DNA from: Parasitella parasitica
Taxonomy: Eukaryota; Mucoromycota; Mucoromycetes; Mucorales; Mucoraceae
NCBI GenBank assembly: GCA_025201805.1
Contig: MU619336.1
Coordinates: forward strand, 64,961-122,924
Direction: 5' to 3'
Length of the DNA stretch: 57,964 nucleotides
In this document: positions 10,042-21,735 of the stretch, piece by piece
How positions within the stretch are numbered: the first letter of the stretch is position 1
Layout: each line of letters opens with the position of its first letter
Made by a program: the position numbers and the translations under genes
Notes under the pieces: model-generated
Told to the model about the DNA's origin: nothing
Seen by the model: only the letters and a program-made list of their open reading frames with translations
The model's database searches: none

Positions 10042-10643
10042 AGAAGCGATGCTCTGCGGTGCTGTTTGGAATTCCTTGCAGTAAACAGATCAATTCCCGA
10101 GACTAATTCAACTGTTTTGCTGTTGTTTAAGTGTAAATTACGTCGAATAACTAAAATGGTATGGCATCTCAGGCGATAGAATAGCAATTGAGTACATTGG
10201 ACAGAATTTAAACGTAAGAAAGTCCGAATTACTTCAAATATACAGCACAATCCTATATACGTATATATCCAAACGAGACGTTCTCAGTTTTCAACGTCAG
10301 ATTCAGGAATATGGTATCTATTGGCTCAAACTTTGATCACGTGCAGATGATCAATCAGCACCATCACAAAATTAATTTACACTTGCAACAGAATGGAGGC
10401 CTTGGTGGTTGGCCCGAAGTGTGGAACGTCCGTTGCCAAACGGATGGTTAACAGTTCGGATCCTGGTGTGGTCAGTTTGGTTTTGATATTTGATGTAGTA
10501 CTGATATCCTGATTTTGTGTGTTTGTTCTCCTACTCCACTTCTTTCCTATGACGTTTTGCATGCTGGTTCATGTCTTCTTCCACAATTAAACAGACCTCT
10601 ACCTTGGTCATACACCCTAAAGCCTCGGGTACCAAATCACTTG
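10042..10643. other. Spacer upstream of the LINE relic, possible Pol III-like segment
   Basis: No gene is recognised. Around 10390-10470 the sequence is less AT-rich. It contains a small hairpin (TCCGTTGCCAAACGGA) and a B-box-like GTTCGGATCC, which could be a tRNA-derived or LINE 5' region, but no cloverleaf can be drawn. A minus ORF at 9927-10250 is unassigned. Confidence 0.3.
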
Positions 10644-12328
10644 CCCCCCCCCCCCCCACCGCTCATGGTCTCATGTAGCCGCGGGGAAAATCCTGTCTTG
10701 TCACAATTCTCAGCAAACAGTTGCCAACGGATCCAAACCTACATCGTCGAAGCCTAAAAGTGGCCTAGCACCCCGCTCTTCGACCCAGGATTCCAAGTAT
10801 GCCACTCGAAAAAGCGATATATTTTTTGATGTCATTACTCCCTACATCGTCCCCAAGGAATCCAACAGTACCTTGATCGAAATTATTGATGTTGCAAATA
10901 CATCTGCTTTGAAAAAATTTCTCGGTTGAGGAAAAGTTTCCTTTTTATGGCGCTTTATTGAAAGTGCGCAAATACTTGCAACATACCTTCATCGAAACCT
11001 GCTGGGAGCGCAGGGTGGACTATCCATTATTGATGTTACTGTACAACAACACATCTTACAACAACGCTATGTTCGTGCCCTGCTTTTAGATAATCAGGTT
11101 AATCAACCGATTCCTTCTTTCCTACTAGAGACATTATCCACGTTTATTCAAGTGACCTACGGGACTCCTTACCCTCAGCTGCCAATTTTGTTTCGAAACT
11201 ATCGTTTGGGTTCTCGTCTATCCGGCCTACACTGCTTGCTTCCTCTCTTTCGGTCCGTCGATGCCTTCTTCGTTGAAGAATCTTGGGATACATGTCAAAT
11301 ATCAATGGACACGCTGCTACATCTACCGCTGACTTCACTTTGCCACCAGGACACTACAGACCCCAGTATTACTCATCATAATCTGATCCGTAGAAAACAG
11401 GTACAAGCGTTTTTCGAATCAATTTGCCTTCGGGAGTCTGTCCTTTTTACGCCAAAAGTCAACTGCCCTCACCCTGTACTCCTTAGGAAGCTTAAGCAGG
11501 CCGTAAGCTCAGCTGCTCTAACCTTTACACCAATGCTCCACATATGTTTATCTCCTCCGTCTGGACCTGCTCTCCCGGCTTCATCTGCGGGTGGCGTCGA
11601 TTTTACTCCTTACCTTTCTCACAAGCTTAACTACCAAAGTATAGCGGTCTTGTCCATGACTAATGCTCAGCTTCGTGCGATGTATATGCGAGATCACCCC
11701 CCAATTGCCCGACCACACGTTGACTTGAATCGATTCACAATGGCCTCTTTTCTTCACACCAAAATGCCTAGTGCAGCTCGTAAATTATAGTTTCGTCTGA
11801 TCCACAACAAAGTCTCTTCCAAAGCCAACATAGTCAATATTCTTCGTTTGACTGATGAAATGTGTGTCTACTGCGGTATGCGGGAGACTACTTGTCATAT
11901 GCTCTTTACTTGCCCTACTCATTATGAAATCTGGTGGAATTACTTTTCCTTGGTATTCGTACCCTCTGCACCCCTCAATATGGCCAAAGTATACGAAGAC
12001 GTAATGTCGTTAAATTGGTCCACATATCGTCTCTTAGACTTTAACTTGCGCATGTCTACCTTTGAAGCCTTTACATGCGTGATCACAGCCATCTGGCGGG
12101 CCAAATGGCTTAACTTCTTTGAAACAGTTGATTTTGACAACCAATCCGTTGTGGACCGTGCCATGATCAACCTGAGACAATTGTCGTCTTTAAATTATTG
12201 TAGATAGTTTTTGAACATCCTCGAGACGGGTCACTTATCCCTACACCCGCTCTCTTTTTTTATTATAGTCATATTACCTTTCTAATATTTCTCTTTTTAT
12301 GAATTTCTTATCTTTTAGCTTCATACTT

Positions 12329-12371
<43 letters not shown>
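10644..12371 (+). mobile_element. Degenerate LINE (non-LTR retrotransposon) with poly(A) tail
   Basis: A long reading-frame relic with LINE reverse-transcriptase C-terminal motifs is followed by a non-coding tail and A41 at 12331-12371, the hallmark of target-primed insertion. The visible coding part begins just after a C14 tract (10644-10657). The reverse-transcriptase catalytic core is absent, so the copy is truncated or internally deleted. I did not find a convincing target-site duplication, and the true 5' end may lie further left. Confidence 0.75.
10659..12207 (+). pseudogene. LINE ORF remnant with two in-frame stops
   Basis: One plus-strand frame stays open from ~10659 to 12207 apart from a TGA at 10927-10929 and a TAG at 11788-11790. 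Its left part (KYATRKSDIFFDVITPYIVP) looks like the front of a LINE ORF. After the TGA it reads SFLWRF, then LGAQGGLSIIDVTVQQ, typical of the region after the reverse-transcriptase thumb. The right part has FRLIHNKVSSKANIVN, then CVYCGMRETTCHMLFTCP, the C-x2-C-x7-H-x4-C zinc-knuckle of LINE ORF2 C termini. The TAG replaces a tryptophan that is usual in LFRLIHNK-type contexts. The abrupt join at 10927 suggests a deletion that removed the endonuclease and most of the reverse transcriptase. Confidence 0.75.
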
Positions 12372-12376
<5 letters not shown>

Positions 12377-14219
12377 GGGCATTATGCTTATACACGAAAG
12401 AAATGTTTATCTTCAGACGCAAATCTATTGAATGTTGACTAACAATGAAAGTCTACTTCATTATTTTTGGACATGGGCCACTTCAATTTCTTTGTTATCT
12501 TCTACCAAGAAAATTGGTTCCATGCCAAGATCGAACGCCCTTACTACTTTTGTTATCAAATAATACTTCGCTTTTTTTCAAAGGTAAGAGATAATAAACC
12601 TATTTAGCAGGCAAACTTTTAATTTTTCAGAAAGGATTTCATAGTAAATATTTTCCCAGTATTTCGTTTTTACTAAGCGTGCGACATATTAAATTGTTGT
12701 AACTGCTACTGCTATAAATGTATTTGAAAAACTTTCCTTGTCCATCCCTAACACGGATAGTTTTTCAAGCTGGCAGACTAGGGCCTGTTCTTCGCAATTG
12801 TTGAAGGCATTTATAAACAAGCGGTAGAAGCGGTTAATTTAATCCAAAATATGAACAGATAGCATAATTCCGGATGGGCTTTATGTGAACGAGGCTAGCT
12901 CCTTTGTCCACTCCGCTCGCCTCAGTGGGTCTGTTCTAGTTAAATCTTGGAAAGAATTGGCAAACAAATCATTTATTATGAAAATATATTAAATCCAGTC
13001 AAGGCTTCCACTTGAGATTGCATAAATTTGAGGGTTCCAGGATAGATATTTGCATACAGTTGCTTCAAATTTAATTATAATCGAGATAAAATTAGATAAG
13101 ATGCACTGTTTATTCCAATGAATTATGGCATATATCACGCACTTTATTCTTGTTCTCGACGTAATTCGGGAGTTGCAGCCCTAGCTCTACACCTAAACGA
13201 TACTGTTACGTATTATTTTCGTTTCTTTTTTTAAATTAATAAATGAAAAACGAAAGTGCAGGCTATCTGATACTTAATCACGAGTAAAATTTTCAATTAC
13301 CTTCAAAAGTTGCAGTGCAAATCTTTTTTTTTGGAAGGTAGGGAGGGGGGGGAGGGATACGGCCAAAGGAGTCATGGATGGGTTGCTACAGCCGTTTTTG
13401 TCTTAGTCTTCGTCAACTGACGCATTTCCGTACGGAACCCTTATAATACGAGTTACCCAAACAGTTTCTTCGACCAAAAGTTATGTCAAGAGCAAGAACC
13501 TAAAAGGCCAATTAGGTTTTTTCTTTAAAATGACGGCAAAAGACTGGAACTTTTGTAACTACCTACATGGCCTATCTTTCAAAGCTTTAGCAGCACATTA
13601 TCATGACCAAAGAAAAAACCTCAATGACTGAATTTCCTTCCTCTTGGTAATCTTTTAAGGTTTAACACGCATCATATCTCTTTAATTATAAAGGGTGTTC
13701 TTCCCTGAAATGTACAGATATGGAGAATGATCTATCCAGAGGCAATCAATTCGGTTGATCGTCCTCATGAAAAGTACATTTGAAACTGAGCAAATGTTTG
13801 TATGCATACATATTTCTATAGATTAAATTAAAATATTGACTTAAAATGTCCAAGATATCGCCGTTACGTCTAATAGCGGGCAGGGCTGCTGATTTATTAT
13901 GACTATTTCCACGACAACAACTGATCAATGCACATTATACGACAAAATTTCAGTACGACGATTGTTTTTATTTTGAAAAAAGTATAGGGATGTAGGAATA
14001 TACAGAAAAAAAAAGAGGCGGGAATTAAGAAAAAAAAACTATGTAATAATGAGTGTAAGGGAATAAGATATAATATACAAGACAGGAAGTACAAGCTTAT
14101 TCAAAATAAAAGAAAAAAGAACAAGGTTAGTAGTTTGTGTGCATCGAAATGCACCTCTCTTTTTGGGTTGGATTGTTATTTTTCTGTGTGATGTACAAAT
14201 AAAGGAATATTGAATCGCC
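12372..14219. other. Spacer without genes
   Basis: No credible coding frame on either strand. A purine-rich G8 run sits at 13337-13360. The last ~200 bp are the 3' untranslated side of the next gene on the minus strand. Confidence 0.55.
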
Positions 14220-14630
14220 TTAGCGAGCAGCTTGTATGGTGAACTTGGGAGAAGCATTGCCAGAATTGCCCATCAAAACGATAATATACGAAGTCTTGGT
14301 TTCGAGATCAGCGGGTAGAGTAATGGTTTGAGAGCCAGCATTCAAAGCGAAGCCCTTGGCAAGATCACCGAATTTGAGGTGTTCGTTGTAAGGATCATTC
14401 TTCTCAAGGTAACCCAACTTAATTGTACCCTTGTACTCACTGGGAATAGGAACTTGGTTACCATTACCATCGTTATAGGTAGTCTCCCACTTTACAACAT
14501 AAGTTTGACCGGCCCTCCATTTAGTGCCTGAATTAGGAGTGGTAATCTTGGGATTGATAACAAGAGCACTTGCCAATGATAAGAGAAAAGCAAAGACGAA
14601 TAGAACGGTGGCTGCAGTTTTGTTGAGCAT
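14220..14630 (-). CDS. Secreted Kre9/Knh1-domain small cell-surface protein
   Basis: Single-exon gene of 136 codons. I chose the ATG at 14630 (MLNKTAATVLFVFAFLLSLA) because it opens directly into a classic signal peptide. The longer frame to 14660 adds ten residues that would bury it. The mature part starts near VINPKITTPNSGTKWRAGQT and matches the N-terminal fold of the Kre9/Knh1 family (Ser/Thr-rich GPI-anchored membrane family): the T-x-W-x-A-G-x-T-Y-x-V-x-W signature, then ...LGYLEKNDPYNEHLKF... and the terminal sandwich strands TSYIIVLMGNSGNASPKFTI. It ends right after this domain, with no GPI-attachment tail, so it is probably secreted or loosely wall-bound. The family is linked to cell-wall glucan assembly; for short single-domain members the role is inferred. 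A TATA box lies 70 bp upstream. Confidence 0.88.
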   Translation of the reverse strand: MLNKTAATVLFVFAFLLSLASALVINPKITTPNSGTKWRAGQTYVVKWETTYNDGNGNQVPIPSEYKGTIKLGYLEKNDPYNEHLKFGDLAKGFALNAGSQTITLPADLETKTSYIIVLMGNSGNASPKFTIQAAR

Positions 14631-14699
14631 TGTAGTTAAAGTTGTGATTATTAAAGTCAATGAAGATAAAAATGAAAAGATGCGGTAAATTTTTGTTGG

Positions 14700-14707
14700 T
14701 ATTTATA
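14700..14707 (-). promoter_or_regulatory. TATA box of the Kre9-like gene
   Basis: TATAAATA on the minus strand, ending about 70 bp upstream of the ATG at 14630. Confidence 0.5.
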
Positions 14708-17700
14708 CGTGAACGAAAAAGGTACGTGCATGAATAAACATGGCAAAATCCTTTAACCCATAAAATGATGATGATGATTTGAAACACTGCATATTTTATC
14801 AGTCAGTCGTAAAACCTTAAATTTATTTTAACCATTTGGTTCACTGCTGCTAAATTTAAAAAACAACGCCTTACTCAATATGCATTTTCTTTTAATTCTT
14901 CGTTGTTGATAGTGGATCAGTTCAGTACTCTGGTCAAGCTTTTTAGGTCAGTAATGTTAATAAATAAAAAATACAAAAAAAAAAGAAAAACAATAAAGAA
15001 CATTTTCTGGGGCTACGATGAATTAAAGGGTTGCATAAATTTTAAGTGATAAAGTCGCTGGGTAAGCTGAACAATTCTTGCGTTTTTCTTGTAATCTAGA
15101 TTTAGAATCCCATCCCTTGTATCTGCTGGAGTTTTGGTAAACGTCCTTCAGCCCAGAAATAAACATTGAGAAAAATATATTGATCAAGAAACTACATCAA
15201 CAACAAGCCCAAACGAGGCTGATATAACAGCCGACACGTACTGTGCTAGTTTTTGAAACCTTTATCCCGTCCTTAACTGACTAAGGGGAGAAATTCACAG
15301 GGTGTATCTTTTATATCACCAATAAAATGGCTCAAAAACGCTTTTGCTCACTGACTAACCACTCATTAATAAAGTCTCCTAAATGAAATAGCACGCATAT
15401 TATTTTGCTATTGCTATTATAGCTCTCATTTCCCCCACCCCTTTATGTTTAAAATACAATAGTTATTAAAATATATCGCCACTATTTGCCATCATTTCCT
15501 TCTGCATTATTAAACATAAATGGAATATTCAAATGATCAAATGGCTAAACCTTGTGGCATGCATCTGGGATTCATGCAAAACGAGACTGTACCCAAAAAT
15601 TGAACTTTTTGACATCTGGTAACCATGAAACAACATGGCCTATTTATTAAAGGAGCTTTCCATCATACGAAATCGCATATTGAAGGCATGATTGTTCGAT
15701 TATAACGAGACGCGTCAAATTAAATGTATTCGACCAGCATACATGATGTAGAATGACCTACTCATGTTGCACACACATACACATACACACGCGCACAATT
15801 CTCCAACGAGTTTATATCCCTACCTTCTTTCATTACATCATAACATTTAATATATTATGTCCACGCCATAAAAGTTTCTACTGTTAGTTCCAATACATAA
15901 TAGAAAGATGTCGGTCAAGATCTTCAATTTTGAGCGAGTGCTACTGCTGAAAATGCTCTAAAAAAAGGATTTATTTATCTGTGTGGGCTGAAATTAAGTC
16001 CATATTCAATAATGTTGTCAAAACGAACAAAGTATTACAAGAGTTTTCAATTGCTATTCTGTTTCATGATGCTTAGTACTTAGTGCTTAGCGCTTAGGCT
16101 GTAAAGAGCCACAATCTAGAATATTATGAATCGTTACGGTACTGAGTTTAGTCGAATAAATCGACAAATAGGTGATTAGTGCCAATAAAACTAATTGGAC
16201 TATAAATCATGCCATTATACGATAAAGATTTCATAGCCGATTTTGCTTGGCAACAATAAGTAGTTTTTTGCTTTAACAACACTTGCTTAGAATTGATCAT
16301 GGGAGCAAAAGTTACCGTATGACAAGATGTATGCCAAATACAGCCATTGAGATTGGATCTAGTCTTTTCAAAAACGATTATTCTTGTATCAAAGCAAACA
16401 ATATAGAGATGTATCCATGCTATATCAAGTTTAATATTTTTGCTTATACATAAGCAAGCTTTATTGTGTAGCCTGAATGGATCACTATCGGCTATGCACA
16501 TGTATTTGTATCCAGGCCAAGATCAGATGACTACGAGAGTTTTATCGCTCAACTCTAGATCAATATATCGTTACACAGAATTTGATATTTTTTTCTCTAT
16601 AATACAGTGCATTAGCAAATATTCATTTTGACAAGCTAGCGATATACCAGTAGATACGATCTCACTTTTACGTTAGTATGTATATTCGAGTCAAGAAACC
16701 AATTCAAAATATAATGTAATTACCCGCATCTTGTGTATTTCGACTAAAAAATCAGTTTTGAATGCACAAATAATTATGCGGGATTAGTATAGTATTAGGC
16801 CTATTCTTTTTAACAAGAAATTTCCAAAAAAAAATATATCAAAAAGTTGTTCTGATGCACAAATATGTATCATGATCCAATGTCGCATTGTCACCCTAAT
16901 ATGCATGTACAAATGTATTAAAACAAAACTTTTAATAGTATTTGGCTGTTTATTTTGAATATTGGGTGAGAGATGTAATTATTATGGAGATTATAACAAG
17001 ACATATTAGATGGATAGTCGTAACCAGTGGATCCTGTGGTTAATAAACCATTGCGGTATAACATCAAATTCTTTCTATGATGCATTGATGTCTTGTCTGC
17101 ATTTAATTTATACGTTTACTTAATATCTAACATATAGTTGTTGCACTTGCACAATACATCAGGCACTACTTGCACGATTGACTTTTCAAGGGTTTTATTA
17201 TCGAGGTAAATCGGCGTCATTATATACAAATATTATCATTTGCTTAACTTTTTGAATCCAAAGACCTATTGAAAAGTTATAAACTTTGTATAATGCAGGC
17301 TATAGCAGCCTTGTTGCAGCAACAATAAAATAGAAACCGCTGCGATCAAGTAAACCTTCATGCCTTGCCATTTATGGTGGAAGTTATCAATAATCTAATA
17401 AATCAAGTGTTGTTTTTGGCCCGAGAAAATGTGATGAACCTACAAAAACTTTTTTAGGTAACCATCGATATATAGGTCGTCTAGTGAAAATAAAGTTTGT
17501 ATCAATAGCCCTGATCATGGCTGTATCAGACAATAACACATAGTCTGTGTTGTTTTTTATGGCAAATGATGTGCTTCAATTTACACTATATATACTTATT
17601 ATAAGCCATCCGAACAGATAAAACGTGTACATGAAAAAATTTGACAGCTCTAATTTATCATATACATATATCCTCTCTTGAGCGTTTCATCTAGCAGAAT

Positions 17701-18436
17701 TTATGCTACTTTTGAATTATGTCCGTATCTCAAAGTGATGAATGAAGTGCAGTACCACACATATTTACTACAAGTTCAAGTTCATAAAGCTCAAAAAAGT
17801 ATGCTAAAAGTGAGGAAAAGAACCTGCACATCTCTCTATGTTATGATTATAAATGCCAAAAGTGAACTCAAAATGCGAGATTGCATCCTTGAGTGCACTT
17901 AATGGTGAAAAGGTTCCATATATCAGATAATAATTTCAATGCTTTTAGCTGATCAGATTAATAAATGCAATTTACGCTTTGGCTTTGTCGTTTTGTACTT
18001 GCTGGAAAATCTTTTAATTGAGACCAATTTTCATATAGCTTGCAGCTTACATATTACAAAATGGGATACATGAAACAGATGAATGCAAAAATTGACAGCG
18101 ATTGACACTTTATTTTGAATTACCTCAAGTATCAATGTCATTATTGTAATGCAAATGATTGTCACCTTATTTGTTACACCGAGGAGCTTTTTATTGAATA
18201 AGAAAGGAGTTACTGGCAAGAGTAGATATTACGGTATGTAAATGAAAAGCGAATGTTGCGCATACATTTTTTGCAGATATGTTAAACGATTGATTATGAC
18301 GATACTCTTCGAAATCGGCCTCTTTTCACACGTTCGGCTGAATGTAGAGCTGTGAAGGCGATCTTTTTTTTTCGTTGGGACGTACATTCTTCGCGATGTG
18401 GCCTTAATTGGAAAGACGAGCTAGTGGAAGTGTTAG
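14708..18436. other. Long spacer, no confident gene
   Basis: 3.7 kb of AT-rich DNA. I tried to read spliced genes on both strands and found none. A 117-codon minus frame at 16148-16501 (starting MCIADSDPFRLHNKACLCIS) is the longest open stretch but resembles nothing I know. A CA-rich microsatellite lies near 15772-15796 and a heptamer array at 16072-16099. Confidence 0.45.
16072..16099 (+). repeat. Four tandem heptamers CTTAGNN
   Basis: CTTAGTA, CTTAGTG, CTTAGCG and CTTAGGC follow each other without gaps. It is too degenerate for a telomere remnant. A short tandem array of unknown meaning. Confidence 0.5.
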
Positions 18437-19749
18437 TCAGAGTGGGAGGCCTAAAGAACCAAACACACAGTCAATGTTTGTTTTGTTAAGATCTACTTTA
18501 TTCGTTTGAATACAATACCTCGTAGTTGTTAAACTGTGAGCTAATTTAGCATATGTGAATAAACCTCCTAGTCCTTTCGAATATGAAGAAAACGGAACGA
18601 TGAAAATCATGTAGCACAAAATTATCTATCCATAGTCCAGAATATATTAAGCGATGCCCCCGAATCATTATACACAATTACATCTCTTACCATGTAAATA
18701 ATATCGCTACTAGACTTCTCTGAACCGGCAGTTTGTTGCTTTCCATTCAATTTGTTTTTCAATTCCAAATTCTCATTTTCTAATTGCGAAACCTTTTCCA
18801 ACAAACTTTGATTTGCACTACTAAGATCTGTGCATTGCTCTTCTAGTGCAGACAAGTGCTCGCGCTTTCTTTTGCGGGAGAGTAAAGCTGCAGCTCTATT
18901 CTTTATCAATCTTTCCTGACGCTTTATAATGGTAGCAGCTTTTTGTAGATCTGTATTGGAATTGACAACAGGATATATGGCAGGGGCTCTGGTAGTCGAC
19001 CCACTCGTATGTTGGTTGAGAGTTAGGGTCGATTTTATGTCTATCGACAATTCCTTTTTCGTCATAAAAGATTCTCGGCTATGAGTGCTGTTGCTGGCAG
19101 CAGGCAAAATAGAAGGCAAGTGCTTTGCAGGTGCAGGGGCAATGACAGTTGGGATAGTGGAGTTATGGCGAAGAGGAAAAGAAGTTAAACTTTCGCAACT
19201 GCTTGAAGATGCCACGCTATAGCTAGAATCTCGCTTCTTACGCCCACGCTTCTTTTTAGGCTGTTCGCTGTCAGAAGATGATGAATAAGAGCTTAAGGAT
19301 CTTGGGGATGCTGGTGGATGCTGTACATTGTGGTTGTTTTGTTGCAAATTAAAATACGGCGGTGAACACACCATGTTGATTGTCGTGTCACTCATGTAGG
19401 CAGCAATTGATTGATGTTGCATCTGGTCATGGCTAGGCATCACGAATTGTAGGTTAGTAGTATTCAAAACATCAGTATGAAAGCATGGTGTGGTTGCAGG
19501 CTGATGCTGACGAAACAAATCATCATTAGGAGTTGAAGGAGCAGAATACCAAGTTGCATCGTTATGATCATAGCCCGAAGATGCTATTGCCGTGGCATAG
19601 TTTAATTCTTGAATTGAACTGAATTTGGGTGCGGTTGGAGAAGGAGAAGCTGTAGAAGGTGCCATATAATCAGGATTTAGGTACGACATTAGTAAGTCTT
19701 CTTGATCTTCTTGGAAAGCAGGGTCAGTCTTAATGCAGCGCTGTATCAT
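18437..19749 (-). CDS. bZIP transcription factor with predicted transmembrane anchor (ATF6/CREB3-like layout)
   Basis: Two exons, 19749-18691 and 18625-18437, encode 415 residues. I chose the ATG at 19749 because the longer frame only adds a hydrophobic leader unlike a bZIP start. Residues 1-160 are Ser/Pro/Gln/Asn-rich (activation-domain-like). Residues 165-173 (KKKRGRKKR) look like a nuclear localisation signal. The basic region is near 276-303 (IKNRAAALLSRKRKREHL) and is followed by a leucine zipper to ~335. The 65-nt intron 18626-18690 has GTAAGA and ATAG ends. Splicing joins SSSDIIYM to IILCYMIFIVPFSS, giving a ~17-residue hydrophobic helix 15-20 residues after the zipper. A ~48-residue tail follows with an NKT sequon and two cysteines. 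This is the type II arrangement of ATF6, CREB3 and plant bZIP17/28, which are held in the ER and released by proteolysis. Read through without splicing, the protein ends after 375 residues and is soluble. The bZIP call is firm; ER anchoring is inferred. Confidence 0.85.
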
Positions 19750-20440
19750 GGTTATACTTCTTGTATGTATATATGTAATGTATTTTGCAAAGAAAAAGGA
19801 AAAAGAGAGGAGCATCAAGATCATGTAGATTTATTTCAATTTTAAGTTTAAAAACACTTAATGTGAACAAATATGGAAGCAAACTTCTCAGTACTCATTG
19901 CCCTGACAAGTGAAACGATGTGTGTCAAACTTTGCTGGCGGTGCTACACCAATGATGCAGATGGCAGCATATCCTATCATACCTCGATCGTACTAGCACA
20001 TACCTTAATTATATCTATAAACAAATAATGCGATATAAAGGTATATTGCTGTGCTCAATTGTAAACAAATAAATAGAATTCATTCAAGGCCCTTTATGAG
20101 AATGAACGATTACATGCTTTATACGCAAAATCTATCAGCGAGAACAAAAAATCAGGATCGACTAGCTCAAGAGCAAAGAATTCACATGCAATTGTTTTGG
20201 CCAGATTGTAGCATAGAGAATAAGGTACTGTGATTGTAAACGAGTCAATTTGAACAATTATATTCAAATTAATTTATTTATGCATATATAAACAAATGCT
20301 GTTTTTGCTAGATTTAAATACACATACAATGGTTTCATACTATTTTCAATGAAAGGAATACTGTATATAAAATCTATAATCGTTGCCTATCCATTTGATT
20401 GAGCTTTTGCTCTCAAGCTGTTCAAAATAGATCACAGTAA
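19750..20440. other. Spacer between bZIP and Rogdi-like genes
   Basis: Holds the bZIP promoter side and the 3' side of the next minus-strand gene. AT-rich, no further gene seen. A 60-codon plus frame at 20051-20233 is not convincing. Confidence 0.5.
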
Positions 20441-21735
20441 TTACACTTCAATTTGAAGCAACATTTGCTTATAAGTTTGACACCACTCCAACACTAATTT
20501 TAGCGTGTCTTTTAATTCCATTAATGTGGGCGATTGTGTTTGTGATTTCAGTCCTTCCAGTATCATAACAGGCTTATCTTTATAAGTTCTACTCCAATGC
20601 ATTTAATGTAAATTTTTGCATGGTTCTTTTCCAATCAAGAAACTTACACAAATAAATGCTGATTGTCGGATCCTGCCTTTGTGCCGTGCTTTAAAAAATT
20701 GTAATCAAGAGCATATATATTGCATGCAATATAAACATCTTGGATGCAGAACTCAATTACAAGATCTTGCTTCAAAGGCGGACTGAAAAACTAAAACGTG
20801 TACATTTTAATATATCAAGTCTGTCGCCTCATTACAGTTATTTTCGATACCTTTGGATGGCACACTTTATAAGGGAATAAAAATGCTTCATTTGGGTAGT
20901 CAAATGCATGGAGTGCACGGTCCACATACTGATACATGTCCTCCAAAAGCTAATATCATCATATAAGTGAAAAAAACGATGAAAAATCTTTTTCATTAAA
21001 GATACCTCAATAGTAGCTTGTTTGTATGAAGGCATAATAAATGTTTCTACTCGATTCATAGCCAGTGATATATAGTTAATTGCTTGTTGTGCCTTTTCAT
21101 CAATTAATTTATGCTCAATTTAGAGTGCAAAGTTGCTTTTACCTGCTCCAAGAAATAAGGTACTTCGTTCGTAATTGTAGCTTTGATGGGAGTGTCTTGA
21201 TGATAATTAACCAGTTTGATTTGAAGTTCCTAAATTCAAAGAATACAACATGAACATCATAATTCTTTTGCTGTAAATTACATGTATACCGCTTTTGTAA
21301 TATGTGATCCGCTCAGAGTGATAAATCCTTTGATAGTTTCATTCCTAAATCATTTTTGATTAGCACCTGATGTATACTGTTTATAATTGTTTCATGAGAT
21401 TCTCACTGTGTTAGAGGTAAATAGTCCGTTTTGGCTATGTAATCAACGTTTTCGATTAGCAGTACGTTATTGAAGAGAAATGTGTATGATTACTTTGGCT
21501 TGTTAAAATGGTTTGACTTTTCTGAATGTGAATAGAGGCTTTTATTAAAGGCGGCTAAAATAGTTATAATCATTTATTACCTCGAGTTGTATTTTTATTT
21601 TCTCCAATACAGGCGGGATGATATCGTGAAGAAGCCATTCTTTTTGTTTAACCTAGAAAATATATTGTCAGAACTGTGTGTAAGACCTGGCTCTTTATAA
21701 ATTACTGCTGTTTCATTTTCTTCGGTTTTGTGCAT
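20441..21735 (-). CDS. ROGDI: Rogdi/Rav2-type leucine-zipper protein (RAVE/V-ATPase assembly)
   Basis: Ten exons assembled by hand: 21735-21706, 21652-21581, 21554-21494, 21434-21407, 21344-21290, 21229-21143, 21092-21006, 20949-20851, 20790-20648 and 20588-20441. The nine introns are 26-62 nt, all GT-AG, and every phase fits, giving 269 residues. Family landmarks appear in order: KEWLLHDIIPPVLEKI at the N terminus, ETIKGFITLSGSHIT, ELQIKL, VPYFLEQ, FFSPPLKQDLVIEFCIQD, NIYALDY and KPVMILEGLKSQTQSP near the C terminus. Length and order match animal ROGDI (about 287 residues) and the fungal Rav2 family (PF10259). Rav2 works with Rav1 and Skp1 in the RAVE complex, which promotes reassembly of the V-ATPase on vacuolar and endosomal membranes; that role is inferred from the family. 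No long ORF marks this gene because the exons are so short. Confidence 0.88.

Noticed and set aside
10390-10470. Possible tRNA or 5S-like gene
   Set aside because: Only a B-box-like word and a small hairpin are present; no acceptor stem or full cloverleaf can be drawn.
12770-12950. Possible hAT or MITE ends around GGGCCTGTTC and GGGTCTGTTC
   Set aside because: The two words are in direct, not inverted, orientation, and no target duplication is visible.
16072-16099. Interstitial telomere repeat
   Set aside because: The unit is CTTAGNN at 7-bp spacing with variable last bases, not TTAGGG.
18622-18690. bZIP gene read as a single exon ending at 18622
   Set aside because: The end lies inside a well-formed 65-nt intron; the downstream exon is open, in frame and encodes a coherent hydrophobic helix and tail. 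Retained as a possible isoform only.
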